A DNA stretch of 64,000 nt from Chamaecrista fasciculata (taxonomy: Eukaryota > Streptophyta > Magnoliopsida > Fabales > Fabaceae), in the NCBI GenBank assembly GCA_003254925.1, contig QANZ01019074.1, positions 67,019 through 131,018 of the forward strand, in the 5' to 3' direction. The notes beneath the pieces are model-generated. The model did not search any database. It was not told the DNA's origin and worked only from the letters and a program-made list of their open reading frames with translations. Positions 1 through 11,495 of this stretch are shown here, in pieces (position 1 is the stretch's first letter; each line of letters starts with the position of its first letter). The translations under genes were made by a program, and so were the position numbers.

Positions 1-137
1 GGTTTTTTTTTTTTTTTCAAATCGTTCTCGGTTCTCACGTTTGGTTCATCATCTTCTTCTTCTTCTTATTTTTTTGAACAAAATCTTCTTTTTCTTCTTC
101 TTCTTCAAATCTACATCTACAAAGAGGATATATATTC
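1..137. repeat. CTT/T-rich low-complexity stretch
   Basis: A pyrimidine-rich run with T17 followed by TTC/CTT triplet clusters. No coding potential is seen. It directly abuts the target-site duplication of the solo LTR that follows. Confidence 0.6.
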
Positions 138-719
138 TGTTGCGGGGATATATGCGGAATACAGAATATCCCACCCAAACGTATTGAATATTATCGACGA
201 ACTAAAAAAAAATACCGTAAATAAACAGCAAAATAAGTAAATAAGGAGGAAGAAAGAACACACAAGATTTGATCACGGAGTTCAGCCAATTATGCCTACG
301 TCTCCGGGCAGCACTGCCAATATTATTATAAGAGAAAAGAGAGTACAAATTTTGGGTTTCCCAAATTCTAAGCGCCTCTACTGAGCGATTTAGAATGAGA
401 GAGTCGAATTCTATATATAGGCCTGAGTAGCCGACTTGATCCGCAAGTAAAGGAAACAAAATTGAATCTGCGCCGTTGGATGCGCCGACGGCGCAGATCC
501 ACGGCTCAGCGAGATTTTCGGAATATCTTCGTTGTATCTTGATATCTTGAATACTTGTCGTCCAAGAAATATCTTTCCCTTTTAAACTTACGTGCGTCGT
601 GGGACTCTCCTATTTGGGTCGGCGGCCCACACAACGGCGCAAGCGTTATCTTGAGCCTTCTGAAATCTTCTCGTTGGTTACCCACGTGAGGGACTTTTAA
701 ATAAGCCTTAATATCTACA
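138..719 (-). mobile_element. Solo LTR (582 bp) with 5-bp TSD TATTC
   Basis: The segment begins TGTTGCGG and ends ATCTACA, giving TG...CA termini. It is flanked by exact direct repeats TATTC at 133-137 and 720-724, the 5-bp TSD expected of LTR-retrotransposon integration. On the minus strand a TATATATAG box lies near 412-420, fitting an LTR promoter reading leftward. No internal region, primer-binding site or coding domain is attached, so this is a solo LTR left by recombination between two LTRs. The family (Copia or Gypsy) cannot be assigned without protein domains. The exact TSD suggests a fairly young or well-preserved copy. Confidence 0.7.
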
Positions 720-724
720 TATTC

Positions 725-1919
725 CATCATTTTCATCTACAACTATAATTAATATATATGGCAAGACAGGCAAGCCATGTAATTTAAAAATGCAACAAAT
801 TAAATCTTTAAAAATGTTTCTCCCTGTATCTTTGGCAAAAGCATGTATGCATTATAATTTTTATTTTTTATATTATAGTGAGTGGAATTGAGCTCTGTAT
901 ATGAATTTAGTTTTTAAGCACTCGCGTACAAAAGAGTGAGACTAATATTAGGTATTACTTAGCTTTACCTAATTAATTTATTTCCCATTAGTATACATAT
1001 GGTGCAGATTCTGGCCAACAAAAAAAAAACATATATATGGTGACGAAGATACCGATATTTCCTATTTTTTAGGAGGGAAAATATAAAAATACTAGAGAAA
1101 CAGTTCAGGTATATTAACTATTTTATATTGGTCACACGCATGCAAATATATATATATAATAAATGTTATATTATATAATAAATATATATAGTGGTATATA
1201 TTTTGGCAACAATAAATAAATGTATTGTTAAATCATCTTTTGTTACATGAAAATTTTGAATTCATAACTAAATTTCTTTGTCCCTAATTCTGATATCTTA
1301 GCACTTTGGAAAATGATAATTAAATATTAAGAAGAACATTAATTGTAAAAACTTAAGGTAAAAATTAATAATAATCCTAAAATTAAAAGGCACTCTATAT
1401 ATATTATTATAAAGATGGAAAGAAATGATTACGGATGAAAATTTTATCTTTGTCCCTCAATTATTTATTTTTCTCAATTGGTCCTTCACAATTTTTTTTA
1501 TCAATGTCGGTCTCCCTATACATATTTAATTAATTTGATTTCATATCCTTGGCTCCTTGCTAATTGATGGTGTGATATATTTTAGTTTCTTATAAACAAT
1601 TTTTCCATTTATATCAACAGGCTAAATTTTTTAGAATTTTAGAAATTGAATTTGATCTAAAATATAGAAAATATCAAAATAATTAAGTTTGAAGGACAAT
1701 CACAAAAAGAAAAAGTAAATGATCAAATTGAAAAGACAAATACAAATTGGACAACTTGATAAAAAGAAAAGTTTGTATGTGGGAGACTATAAAATTCAAT
1801 TTTGGTCAATAATTATTTTAATTTCTTTTCACAAACAATTATCTATTAGAGATAAGTATGTATGAAGCTTTATCAGATATTAAATATAAACAATTTCTTA
1901 GTAGAGATTCAAAATTCAA
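725..1919. other. AT-rich intergenic DNA with a degraded inverted repeat
   Basis: No gene is seen. TA microsatellites occur around 1149-1200. Between about 1441 and 1810, a left part rich in CTCAATT/GGTCCTTC faces a right part rich in GAAGGACAA/AATTGG. This looks like a decayed MITE of the GGTCC-rich type found elsewhere in the window. Ends and TSD could not be fixed. Confidence 0.35.
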
Positions 1920-2262
1920 TGTTGGATTTTGTGGTTTAAATATCCGCTTATGTGGAAGTCCAATTGGGGTATGGGTTAACTCATTAAAATGTGGGCTATT
2001 TTAATTAAGTCCCACATCGGATAGTTAGTAGTTGGGAGTTTTCTCATTCTCCTATAAATAGGAGTTATTATTTATCATTTAAGTAGCTCAATCCATGTGT
2101 TGGCTTAGGGGCTCTCATATTGAGAGAACCAATATAGTTATATTTCTCTCTCTTCACGTTCTTCTTCCGCGATCAGTCGTGGAAACATGACTATATCTCT
2201 AGTAGGTAGAGTCTCACCGTTTGGTAGAGTTCGTGACGAGGAAATCAACATTTGAAAATTAA
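1920..2262 (+). mobile_element. LTR-like or promoter-bearing repeat with USE and TATA motifs
   Basis: The segment opens TGTTGG and can be closed at TCAACA (about 2252-2258), giving inverted TG...CA ends. It contains GTCCCACATCG (2009-2019), a TATAAATA box (2053-2060), a short hairpin in GGCTCTCATATTGAGAGAACC form (from 2110) and CT-rich leader-like sequence. GTCCCACATCGG upstream of TATA is commonly seen in plant LTRs, but it also equals the plant snRNA upstream sequence element. No matching 5-bp TSD was found, so the limits and the class are tentative. Confidence 0.35.
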
Positions 2263-3330
2263 TTAGTAAGTTTTGCAATTTGTTTTAATACTTTCTTGGA
2301 TTAGTTTTATGTTTCGGGTTTGGTTCTTGGGGATCGGAAATCCTTCATTCACCATTTTGTGTAAGACTAAATTATTCTTCTATTAAATTCAATCTCCATT
2401 GATATAGTTATTTTATATTAGTTTTAAATTTTTATACACGATCTTAAGCCTTAAGGGACACTTATTAATTAATTCTTAACAAATGAGATTGATTATAAGA
2501 CAAATTAATAAGACAACACGCATATATATCCGATCCACATATATAAAAAAGATAGGACCAATAAATATATATAATAATGAAAGTTGTTTTAAACCGAAGC
2601 ATCAACAAAAGTAAAAAACGATGGCTTTCGTTCCATTTGTCTTAATTTGAATTTGAACTTGAATTCCACCACATGCATTTTTCTAACAGTCCACGAGTTC
2701 GCACGTGACTCTTACAATAATATTATTGGCAGCACAAACATCATTATTACACTTTGTCATCTTTGTCATTTAACCCTATTAATTACAGAACATAGGAGCT
2801 TATATATTATTTATTAAACAATGTGACTTATAACTTTAAATTACATCAGCTTTTTCTATGTTTCAAAACCAAGTCATTCATTATGCTTATAAATGCAACC
2901 AGTATATATACAATTAATATTGCTTTCATTGCAATCTTATATATATATACACACTGATGACGACTTTATTTGATTTTAAATCAACCCATTTTAATTATTT
3001 TATTTTTTTATATATCAGCCCAAACTCTAAATGTAACCTTGGGTTTTAGTTTAGCATGAGGATTGTACCAAAAAAAAAGTTTAACATGAGGATTAGGTGT
3101 TTTCGTTCAACTATATATATATATTGGAGAGTTTTGCGTGCTTTTATGTATGTAAAGTTTAAAATAATTTAGTTAAACAATGACATCAGTGAATCCATCT
3201 ATCTATATAAATATATAAAAAATTGTTCAATGAAATTAAAAAAGGAAAAAAATGAAAAATAATATAAAATAAAATCATAAAATTTAAAGTTCTAATAATT
3301 AGAAGTTTTTTTTTTTTTTTNTGTAATAGT
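2263..3330. other. AT-rich intergenic DNA
   Basis: No open reading frame of interest and no delimited element were recognised. TA-rich tracts occur at 2938-2950 and 3113-3124. A T-run with one unresolved base precedes the hAT element. Confidence 0.5.
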
Positions 3331-3501
3331 CAGTGACGGAGATAGGGGGCTGGTGAGGGCCACGCCCCCCCCAAATTTCAGTAGTTATTACAAATTAGTC
3401 CTAATATAATTTAATTGTATGCAGTATAATCCCAACGGCCCCCTTCAGTGTTAAAAAAAAATTTCTGGCCCCCCTTGTTAACATTTCTAGCTCCGTCACT
3501 G
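3331..3501. mobile_element. hAT-type MITE (171 bp), 8-bp TSD
   Basis: The terminal inverted repeats read CAGTGACGGAG at the left and CTCCGTCACTG at the right. They are flanked by exact 8-bp duplications GTAATAGT (3323-3330 and 3502-3509). CAGTG-type ends with an 8-bp TSD are diagnostic of the hAT superfamily. The inside holds C- and G-runs (GGGGGC, CCCCCC) near each end and no coding capacity, so it is a non-autonomous miniature element. The exact TSD supports a complete single insertion. Confidence 0.85.
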
Positions 3502-3509
3502 GTAATAGT

Positions 3510-4270
3510 ATATTTTCTATCATAATATTATTCTATATATATACTGTTTATAATTTCTTAAGATAATAGTTGTTGAAAATTTCATATATATTGTTTATTT
3601 ATAATTTTGAAAGTAGGTTTGACTTCATTTACTAATATTCTTTTTTTGAAAAAAATTTACTAATGATTTTAGTTGGACAGAGTAAAAACTCTTCAAAAAT
3701 GAACATATAATTTTAAACTTATTGCATTCAAACTTAAAACAAAAATATATTATCAACTTCGCTTATTTGACAGTAAAACGAGCGACTCACTTTTAGGACT
3801 CAGTTGATCTCTTTTGTTGATGACACAAATTAGATAGAAAACCTATTCGTCAAAAATAGTTCGTAACTTTGAATTTATCGTATTCAAATTTAAAACAAGA
3901 AATATATGACTACGTTTTAGTCTGGGACCAATTTGAAGTTTTGACTAACAAGTAATATATATATAGTAAACATACCAATTTACAGGTAGGACCAATCTGA
4001 AACAAATGAAAGATAAATGACCAGTTTGAAATCTACTCTATACATAAGGGACCAATTTGAGATTTTAGTCTTCTATGTATATATATATATTGATGGTCCC
4101 CCCAAGTTTGGAAAAATGAAGTCTTCAAGATTGCGTGTGTAAGTGGTGGTCTGCGTGCTTAATTTGGAGCTAATGGAGTTGTTATTGTCTTTAGTTTAAA
4201 TAAAAGGACCAAATTGATACTCATACTTTAGAATTCATAGTAAAACTCAATCATTTTTTAACTTAAAACA
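3510..4270. repeat. Intergenic DNA with half of a GGACC-type inverted-repeat element
   Basis: The part from about 3640 to 4064 resembles the inner and right side of the elements at 53273-53796 and 62990-63821. It shares GACTCA- and GACAAA-containing inner segments and ends with repeated GGGACCAATTTGA-like motifs at 3946, 3993 and 4049. No matching left arm is present, so it appears to be a truncated copy. No gene is seen. Confidence 0.4.
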
Positions 4271-4865
4271 TAAAGATAAGGCAAAACACTCTTTTCGTGC
4301 CCCTAACGTTTGCGGTGATTTTCAGTTATGCCCCTAACGTTTCATTCGTGTCTGTTGTGCCCCCAATGTGAAACGTTAGTTTCAATTATGCCCCCACACT
4401 CGTTAGTCTACTGTTTTTCGAAACTTTTGAACTTCGATTCGTGTTCATTTCAGTTTATTTTGATAAATGAGTTTATGGGTACTCATTTTCGGCTCCTAAG
4501 GATCATTTTGCACATGGAAATTTTGAGAAAAATGCTTTGTTTTGCTGCATTTCGTTTTAGTCCTTTTTGGGGTTCATCGGGTCCGATTTTCTTCGGATTT
4601 AGGGCTATTTTGAGCTTAATCTTTGAAATTGATCTAAGGAATCAAGCTTGTGATGTCCGAAAATTAAACCTCATGAAATCTTATCAAAACCGAGTTCAAA
4701 TCGTGCGAAAATGGTGTTTTTTTTTTGTAGATGATTGGAATTGGGGCATAATTGAAACTAACATTTCACATTGGGGGCACAACTGACACAAATGAAACGT
4801 TAGGGGCATAACTGAAAATCACCGCAAACGTTAGGGGTACGAAAGGGTGTTTTGCCTAAAGATAA
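4271..4865. mobile_element. Mutator-like non-autonomous element (4280-4856) with exact 9-bp TSD
   Basis: The 577-bp element has arms beginning GGCAAAACAC and ending GTGTTTTGCC. It is flanked by exact 9-bp duplications TAAAGATAA at 4271-4279 and 4857-4865. The arms are about 110-120 bp of near-perfect inverted repeat carrying reiterated GCCCCTAACGTTT-type motifs. A 9-bp TSD with long arms fits Mutator-like elements (MULEs). A 152-codon open frame at 4328-4786 covers most of the inside but shows no recognisable domain and starts in one arm and ends in the other, so I do not call it a gene. No transposase is present. Confidence 0.8.
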
Positions 4866-5024
4866 TCTCATCAAAAAAAAAATTCTAAGTCTTTGATATT
4901 GATTTTAATTAAAGTATTCATCAAATTGCATGCATGAGGCCTACCCCCATGCATGGAAATTGGAATCCATATGTGTTTACTTATATATATTAATTAACTT
5001 AATATATTTAAAAAAACCACTGGG

Positions 5025-5512
5025 ACTGGAAACTAGGGGGTACAATATGGACTCAGCTAGGCCCGAGTATGTTCGGGTCGGGCCGGGTTCGGGTCTAGTG
5101 TCCCTAGACCGGCTCGGCCCAGGGTACCCCCATTTAAAATTTTTTTATAACTTTTTATTATACATATTTATATTTTATACTACTAAATATTGTTTTACTT
5201 GTAAGAAATACATATCTATTATTATTTTTATCAATTGTATATTAAAAATATACATAAAGTATATATTTAATCTTAATTAAATCAACTATTTTTTAACAAT
5301 TAAGTCAAATTAAATGTATTTATTAATAAAAATATCATTAAATTGATCCAAAATTAATTTTTTTACCAATATATACAAGTTAAATATATATATAGAATGA
5401 ATAAATAATTTTTTTTTAAAAAAAAGGTCTAGCCGGACCCGGTGGCCCGGCCCGGGTATGTACCTGGCTGGCCAGAAACCCGACCCGACCCGTGTACACT
5501 CCTACTGGAAAC
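5025..5512. mobile_element. GC-armed, MULE-like MITE (5034-5503), 9-bp TSD ACTGGAAAC
   Basis: Exact 9-bp direct repeats ACTGGAAAC (5025-5033 and 5504-5512) flank a 470-bp element. Its ends are very GC-rich (GGGTCGGGCCGGGTTCGGG near the left, the complementary CCCGACCCGACCC near the right), while its middle is AT-rich. The termini pair as TAGGGGGTACA against TGTACACTCCT. The TSD length points to the Mutator group, although the arms are only partly complementary. No protein is encoded; a 116-codon frame at 4930-5280 crosses the left boundary and is spurious. Confidence 0.7.
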
Positions 5513-5671
5513 CTATTTTGTGTATTTTTTTAATTGTATTAATGGATATTTATAGTTACATTTTTTTGGCTATCATTACATATATTAACTTTCAATATAT
5601 ATATTAAAAGATTTTTCAGTACAAGTACCAAAGTTAAAAGATTTATTGAAATAGACAACATGATTTTTTAA

Positions 5672-6177
5672 GGTAAATTACATTTTGGTACTATGATGTC
5701 TGAATTGGTTTCATTTTGGTACTCTATTATTTCAAAAGTGATATTTCAGTACCTTATTTTATTCGTCGTTAACACTTTGGTAGCCAAAACTCTTTTATAT
5801 ATATGTTACATTTTGAAAGAAAAAAAATACATGCAGATTAAATGCATGGTAAAAAACACAAAATTCACTCTCCTAAACTCATATTTCACGATTCAACCTA
5901 AAAAACACGAAATCTTTTGCCTTCAAATACATACTGGATTGTGTTTTTTGAAGGCTGAAATATAAAATCTAAGTTTAGGATGATGACTTTCGTGTTTTTG
6001 ACCATGAACATGACATACACGTGCCTTTTTTCGTTAAAAGGTAACAGATAAAAAAAAGTTCTGGGCACCAAAATACTAACGGTGAATAGAATAAGGTATT
6101 AAAATGTCACTTTTGAAAGAATGATGCACCAAAGTAGAACCCGTCCATATCTTAGGATAGCAAAATATAATTTACCC
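5672..6177. mobile_element. Inverted-repeat MITE of the TTTTGGTAC type
   Basis: The left arm (GGTAAATTACATTTTGGTAC) is mirrored by the right arm (ACCAAAGTAGAAC... CAAAATATAATTTACCC). Inner arm motifs such as TGATATTTCAGTACC match in inverted form. Length is about 506 bp. The flanks are T-rich and no exact TSD could be defined, so the superfamily (probably Mutator-like) is an inference. There is no coding capacity; a 90-codon frame inside shows nothing recognisable. Confidence 0.55.
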
Positions 6178-6929
6178 TTTTTTATTTGTATTTTTGTTGG
6201 AGACTAATCATTTACTTATTTTTATTATTTTAAATTATTGATATCAACAAATAAGAGGTAAAATTGAGGTTCATGTATTTCTCTGCATTAAGCAATTTTA
6301 AGAGGTAAAATTATCACATTAATTTCTAATATTAATGAAACTCTGTATTTATTTGTTCAACTCCATCTCTTTGTTTTTCAATTACCACACATAAATTCTA
6401 AGAAATTAAATTAGGAGGATTCAGATTGTATAAAACCGTACCCTAGACTTGCCCAAATTTTTTTTGGAAAATTCATTGGGTCAAGCCGAGTTTATCACTA
6501 TGAATATATGTTTTTTTTATTTGCCAATCTATGAATATATATGTACTACTACTCCTAAAATGAATATTAATAATATTATCTTTAAAAAATGATTTCTTAT
6601 ATATAGATTAGAGATTTCCAAACAAACTTCATTCAAGATAAATGAAATTTATACACGAGTTTTACACACTACAAGTTCAAATTTGACCATTTATTAGTAT
6701 TATTCTTTAATTTCTAAAATATTTGTTTATATAAATATATATATATATATAGGTGATTAGGTCATTCTAACGTATGCATGCAGTATGCAACAACCATGCG
6801 TTGTCCCTTTCAAGAAAAGGAAAAATGAATGGTATCAGCCAATCCCATTTGGTGGCAAAACAGAATCTGATATCTCATTCTAATGCCATTTCTGTGCGGA
6901 TTATATATATATATATATATATATATACA
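6178..6929. other. AT-rich intergenic DNA
   Basis: No gene or delimited element is recognised. It ends in a TA microsatellite (about 6901-6926) that abuts the Helitron-like terminus at 6930. Confidence 0.5.
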
Positions 6930-7292
6930 CTAGGGGCTTGGCGTGCCCGTTAGGGCACGCCAATATGCATGTAACGTTTGAATTGATTTAAAGTTGAAGA
7001 TTATATTAAATTTTTATATTGATAAAAGAGTAAGTTTGGGACCAATTTGAGAAATTATAAAATATTTAGAACCAATTTGAAATTACCTCATATAGGGAGA
7101 GTGAGTGGGGAGAGAGTGGTGGCATTTTTAATTTTTCATTGTTTTTTGTATTTTTTTAATTCATTTATTTTTTTAAAGAAGTGAGGAGAGTGAGTGGGAG
7201 AGAGAGTGAGTGATTTTTGTTTTCTTTTTTAATTTTTTAATTCACTATTTTTGACCAACCATAAGGAGTGGAGCCATATAATATAGTATATA
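6930..7292 (-). mobile_element. Mini-Helitron, minus orientation
   Basis: Read on the minus strand, the 3' end has a hairpin (GGCGTGCCC paired with GGGCACGCC) followed by AAGCCCCTAG and then T. This is the CTRR-plus-T signature of Helitrons. The other end carries CTATATTATATGGCTCC, shared with the copy at 48118-48296 and similar to the 5' end of the copy at 34259-34451. There are no inverted repeats at the termini and no TSD, as expected for the class. It is embedded between two TA microsatellites. It is non-autonomous with no Rep/helicase coding. The exact 5' base is uncertain because of the TA repeat. Confidence 0.6.
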
Positions 7293-9668
7293 TATATATA
7301 TATATATTTCCTCTTTTCTAATTTTTGTGACTTTTTTTTTATATATTTTAAAGAAAAAAATGAATGTCTAATAATCTCATTGTAAGACTTTATTATTGGA
7401 ATCAGGATTAATATTTATTTAATTAGTAAAATAAATAAAATTCAGGAGGATATTGTGATGATGGTAAGATTAAGAGAGAATATTGTGATGTGTATACAAT
7501 TAACAACTCTTATGTACTTCTCTTTACTTATTTTTTTCGTAAAATTTACAAGTTGATGACACTTGATATTGCATCACTATTTCTATATATGCCTCCTGAA
7601 GCAAAGTTGACTGAGGTAAGTCTAGTGAGAAGTGGACATATGATTTGAGGAGTAAATACAAATTAAAGTTTCCAAACTAGAGAAAAGAAAATGACTAAAA
7701 ATGTATATGGTGCTACGTTTCTTCATGACTTCATTCATTTACTTTTCAATTCTTTTACTTGTTAATTACTTCATTCAATCAATTTTATTTGTCTTCGTCT
7801 TTGTCAATGACAAAGCATTCTCAAGTGTAATACGTAATCTGATTTGAAATAATAACTTTGGTAGAATTATTTTATGTTGACTAATATAAAAAACAACAAT
7901 CATTGAATTAAGAGTTTTTTTTTAATAAAGAAATATTATAGTGCTATCAAGAGTGTGTGAAGTGAGAGAATGAAGTAATATACCTCAATTAAGATTTTTT
8001 TGGAAAATATATATATACATTTGATTAAAAGAGAGTTTTCTCTAAAATTTTAGGGATATAAAACCCCAAAATCTGGAGGAATTAATAAAGTGAGCAAGAA
8101 CTATGTGGTTGGACTAATATTGTTGTTCTGTTTGAGTGAGGGCAGTCGCTCTAACGATATATTATTTATTTCCATTACACTTCACTTATTTTGTAGACTA
8201 ATCATATCATCATAAAAAATAAAAATAGTTGGACATTGGTCAAATCCTTAAATCATGACAAGGATGGATTCATTAACAAGTCTGAGTTAATTTGCCTTCT
8301 CACAACTAAGTTTAGGCATCTGAAAATTTATGCATTCAAGGTTAAAAACTGTACACACACACACACATATATGTATGTATAAACAAAAGGAAAAAAAATG
8401 AAAAAACAGAAGCTCAGATCCTTGCTTTCAAATTGCTCAAAATAAAACAATTTTCTAGGAAAGAAAAAGAATTACCCAGTAAAAACTAACAGGTAGAAGA
8501 ACATTTTGAAAAAAAATTAGTTATGCAAAATTATGTATATACTTTCATCATTTATTTTGTAGTGAGATAGATAAAGTGACAAATGATTTAACACCTTAAT
8601 GGTTTAATTAGAAGTTTAGTAGGAATAACCTAATTCCTAGTGTTTAAAATTTAAAAAGCTAATTTCTAAAATAAAAAGTTCAATAATGTATTTCCAGATG
8701 ACTTAAATTTAAGAAGACTTGTTCCATTCACCCCCAACCATCTCTTTTATTTTTTCCACCTTTATGTCAAATCCAGAGTTTATCCTCTCTGTGGGTAGAA
8801 TAAATTTTAATGGTGGACTTTCATTATCTGTCCTATAAAACAGGGAAGTCTATAAGAGAGCTTTGTTGTATTTGGGCCTTAGATGATCTTGCCTTTTTGG
8901 GCCTTCTGAAAAACTTGATTTACAATGTTGCACTTCACTTGGTTGCAAAAAAAAGACGAGGAAAAAAAAAAGAAAACTAAAATACAAAAACCCCTCCTTT
9001 AACTTTAATCACTCTACAAAAATTCCCTGAACTTTAAAAAATGAAGAACAACTCCCTGAACTATTGCTTTTTTTGAACAGAAGACTTATATTATTAAGAT
9101 TTTCATTCAAAAATATTTGCTACAACTCTCTGAAACTGTGACTGATACCAGTAACTATTAAACAATACAAGAGTTGCTTTTCTTTTCTTTTCTTTTTATC
9201 ATGAATCCAAACAATGGATGCTACTACGATAAATTTAAATGAAGAGAAATGAGTTCAAGGACATATGAATTATGTGTTATTTTTAAATTTTTGTTGATGT
9301 TGGGTAAATCAACATCACATAATTGATTTTCTCAAAGTTCTTTCACCTGTTATATTTAATTGAAAACCTTAAAAGAACTTGAGGAACTTTTACCTAAATT
9401 ATTGCATTTGTGGTAAGCAGCTAGAGCATCAGGATTAGGTATATTTTCAGACTGCTATAAGTTTGCAAGCAAGAAATGCTTTTGATGGTAAAAAATTATT
9501 TGCTAAGGCACAAAAATACATACCTCAAGGGTTCATTATTAAAATTCAAGGGGACTAGAAGAAACAAATCTTAGAATCTCAGATAAAACTGGTTATTAAC
9601 TAATCCTTTGCAATACAATTGCCTAATTGGTAACTGAGATCAATCAGAAACAAAATTGTGGAAAATAC
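7293..9668. other. AT-rich intergenic DNA and 3' flank of the carrier gene
   Basis: No coding region or RNA gene is recognised. A CA/TA microsatellite lies at about 8352-8375. The part near 8981-9065 (repeated CCTGAACTTT/CTCCCTGAACTATT phrases) looks like one arm of a GGTCC-like repeat without its partner. The last few hundred bases before 9669 should include the 3' UTR of the minus-strand carrier gene. Confidence 0.4.
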
Positions 9669-11495
9669 CTAGAATGCCGGATTTTGAAGATATCTCCTCT
9701 CATACAAACCAGTAATTTGATCAGCCACAGCCCACATAATGGCCTGGCCAGGTGGTATTCTCATAAGCCTAGGTAACAGACCTTTCCATAAGGCACGAAG
9801 CCCTTCCTCGGCATATATTGTTCTGATGGCATGGATCATACCTTTGTACTTCAGTTCGCCTCCCCCTCGGCTCTGAGCCATCAACCTTGTTTTTACTACA
9901 TCGAAAGGCCCGGTACAGATAGGCCCTGCTGTACCTGCAAGGAATCCCGAAATCATGGATTGCCATGGTTGAAGGACTTTCCCATCTCCTTCATGTTTCT
10001 TCCATAAAAGGACATCAAAAGCATTTTTTGCAGTGAACATGGCGGCTTGATTTGTCCCATTTCGCATCACAGTTGGAGAAGCCCCAGCCCAAAGCCCACG
10101 AAGGCCTTCCTCCCGTACAATCATTCGAGCACAGTGCACAGGACCCTTGTACTTCAAAAGATCGGGACTTAGGCCTCTCTGTTGCTGCAATCTGATTTTC
10201 ACCACCTGTAACAAGACAGTTCTGTAAAACACCATCATTAAGCACCAACTCATTCTTGAATGGCAAACAATGCAAAGAACTCGACACTTTCAAATCCAAA
10301 TAGCATTGCAAACCAGTAACTTATATATTAATAGAAAACCGAAAAACAAAACAGCCTTCTTTGTTAGTGCTATAGGCAAGTAGAAAGCAAGCAGAAGGTC
10401 CTCAATGTTTTACACAGTATATGAACACTGAACAACTTGTTAATTCCTACAAGCAAACTTCTGGAACTATATATACACTTGTGCTTTGATAAATTAAAGC
10501 TACATATATATATATATATATTTTTTTTTTTTAACTTCATTACTCTACCATGTAACAAAGGCATATAGTCCAATTAAACCATGAAATATACAACATCAAG
10601 GGGTGAAGGAAAATGAGAATTGACCAAATCAATACATGCTTGTCAGGTCCAACAGCCAGAAAACGGAGTGAAACAAAGTTTGGTAGTCCAGCACTCTTTT
10701 TTGAATTCTTACTGATAAATTTTTTATACATGTAGATAAGCATTACTTTAGCACTGGAAATCCCAGATTTGATATTTGCTACAGAAATATTACAAATAGG
10801 ATAACTAGAAGCGAAGAAGAATTATTTAGGTGGGCAAAACAGTGATAAGCATGTGGATGCTGCTCTAGCAAGATTTCCATTGGAACTAGCAGACAAAACA
10901 CAGTAAAAATATGTCAATCTAAGGTATTTTACATTGCCATCTCCAGAAAAGGTCAATACATTGCTAACAACTACTGGATACTTCAGAACCATTATTAAAT
11001 TATATCTATATGTAACTTACAGAAAGCTAAAATGTACTATCAACTCATGAATGACACATAAAAACATAAAAAGGTGCAAACCTCAAATGGAGTGACAATG
11101 ACCAGTGCCTCGAGGACACCGGCACCAAACCCAGAAAGAAGCCGCCCCTGACTGCTGAGTTTCCCAGTCTGGGAGTCCTTGAATGCTGATTGAAGCACAG
11201 CATTTGATCCCATTCTAAGTGCATATTTCAAAGTTAAATGTGTAGCAAAAGGTGTCAATCCCTTCCACAAAGCCCGCACCCCTTCAGTGTGTGCAATTGT
11301 GGTACCACAATGAACTATTCCCTTGTAGTTTCCGGACCGATCAAGTTGCAATCTGGTCTTAATGACATCAATGGGTTGCAGGCAACAGGCCTCCATAATT
11401 CCTCCGAACGAACCAGAAATCGCTTTCATGTAAGGTGGGATTGTTTTCTTAGGATGTGCATTGGATTTATCCTGAATAGCATCTTGTTGTTTCAT
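9669..11495 (-). CDS. SFC1: Mitochondrial succinate/fumarate-type carrier
   Basis: Two coding exons, 11495-11082 and 10205-9669, joined across a GT-AG intron, give 951 nt or 316 aa. Three mitochondrial-carrier signatures are visible: PIDVIKTR (41-48), PFEVVKIR (136-143, interrupted by the intron after the Glu codon) and PFDVVKTR (238-245). Each is followed by the usual GLW/ALWKG motif of the repeat, so all three tandem repeats of about 100 aa are complete. From memory the sequence closely follows Arabidopsis mSFC1 (At5g01340), an inner-membrane exchanger of succinate for fumarate linking glyoxylate-cycle products to the TCA cycle. The length matches that family. Start chosen: the first ATG of the frame, shortly after a probable 5'-UTR splice acceptor at about 11520. 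Transport specificity is inferred from homology. Confidence 0.92.

Noticed and set aside
2009-2150. A U-type snRNA gene
   Set aside because: The promoter motifs fit, but the downstream sequence matches no snRNA I recognise, and the same motif pair is common in plant LTRs.
1920-3731. A 1.8-kb LTR from TGTTGG to the CA before TTCAA at 3727
   Set aside because: A 5-bp match can be found by chance over that distance, and the span contains unrelated DNA and a hAT MITE, so the shorter tentative limit was kept.
4328-4786. 152-codon frame as a host gene
   Set aside because: It begins and ends in the inverted arms of a MULE-like element and shows no domain; kept only as a question in the findings.
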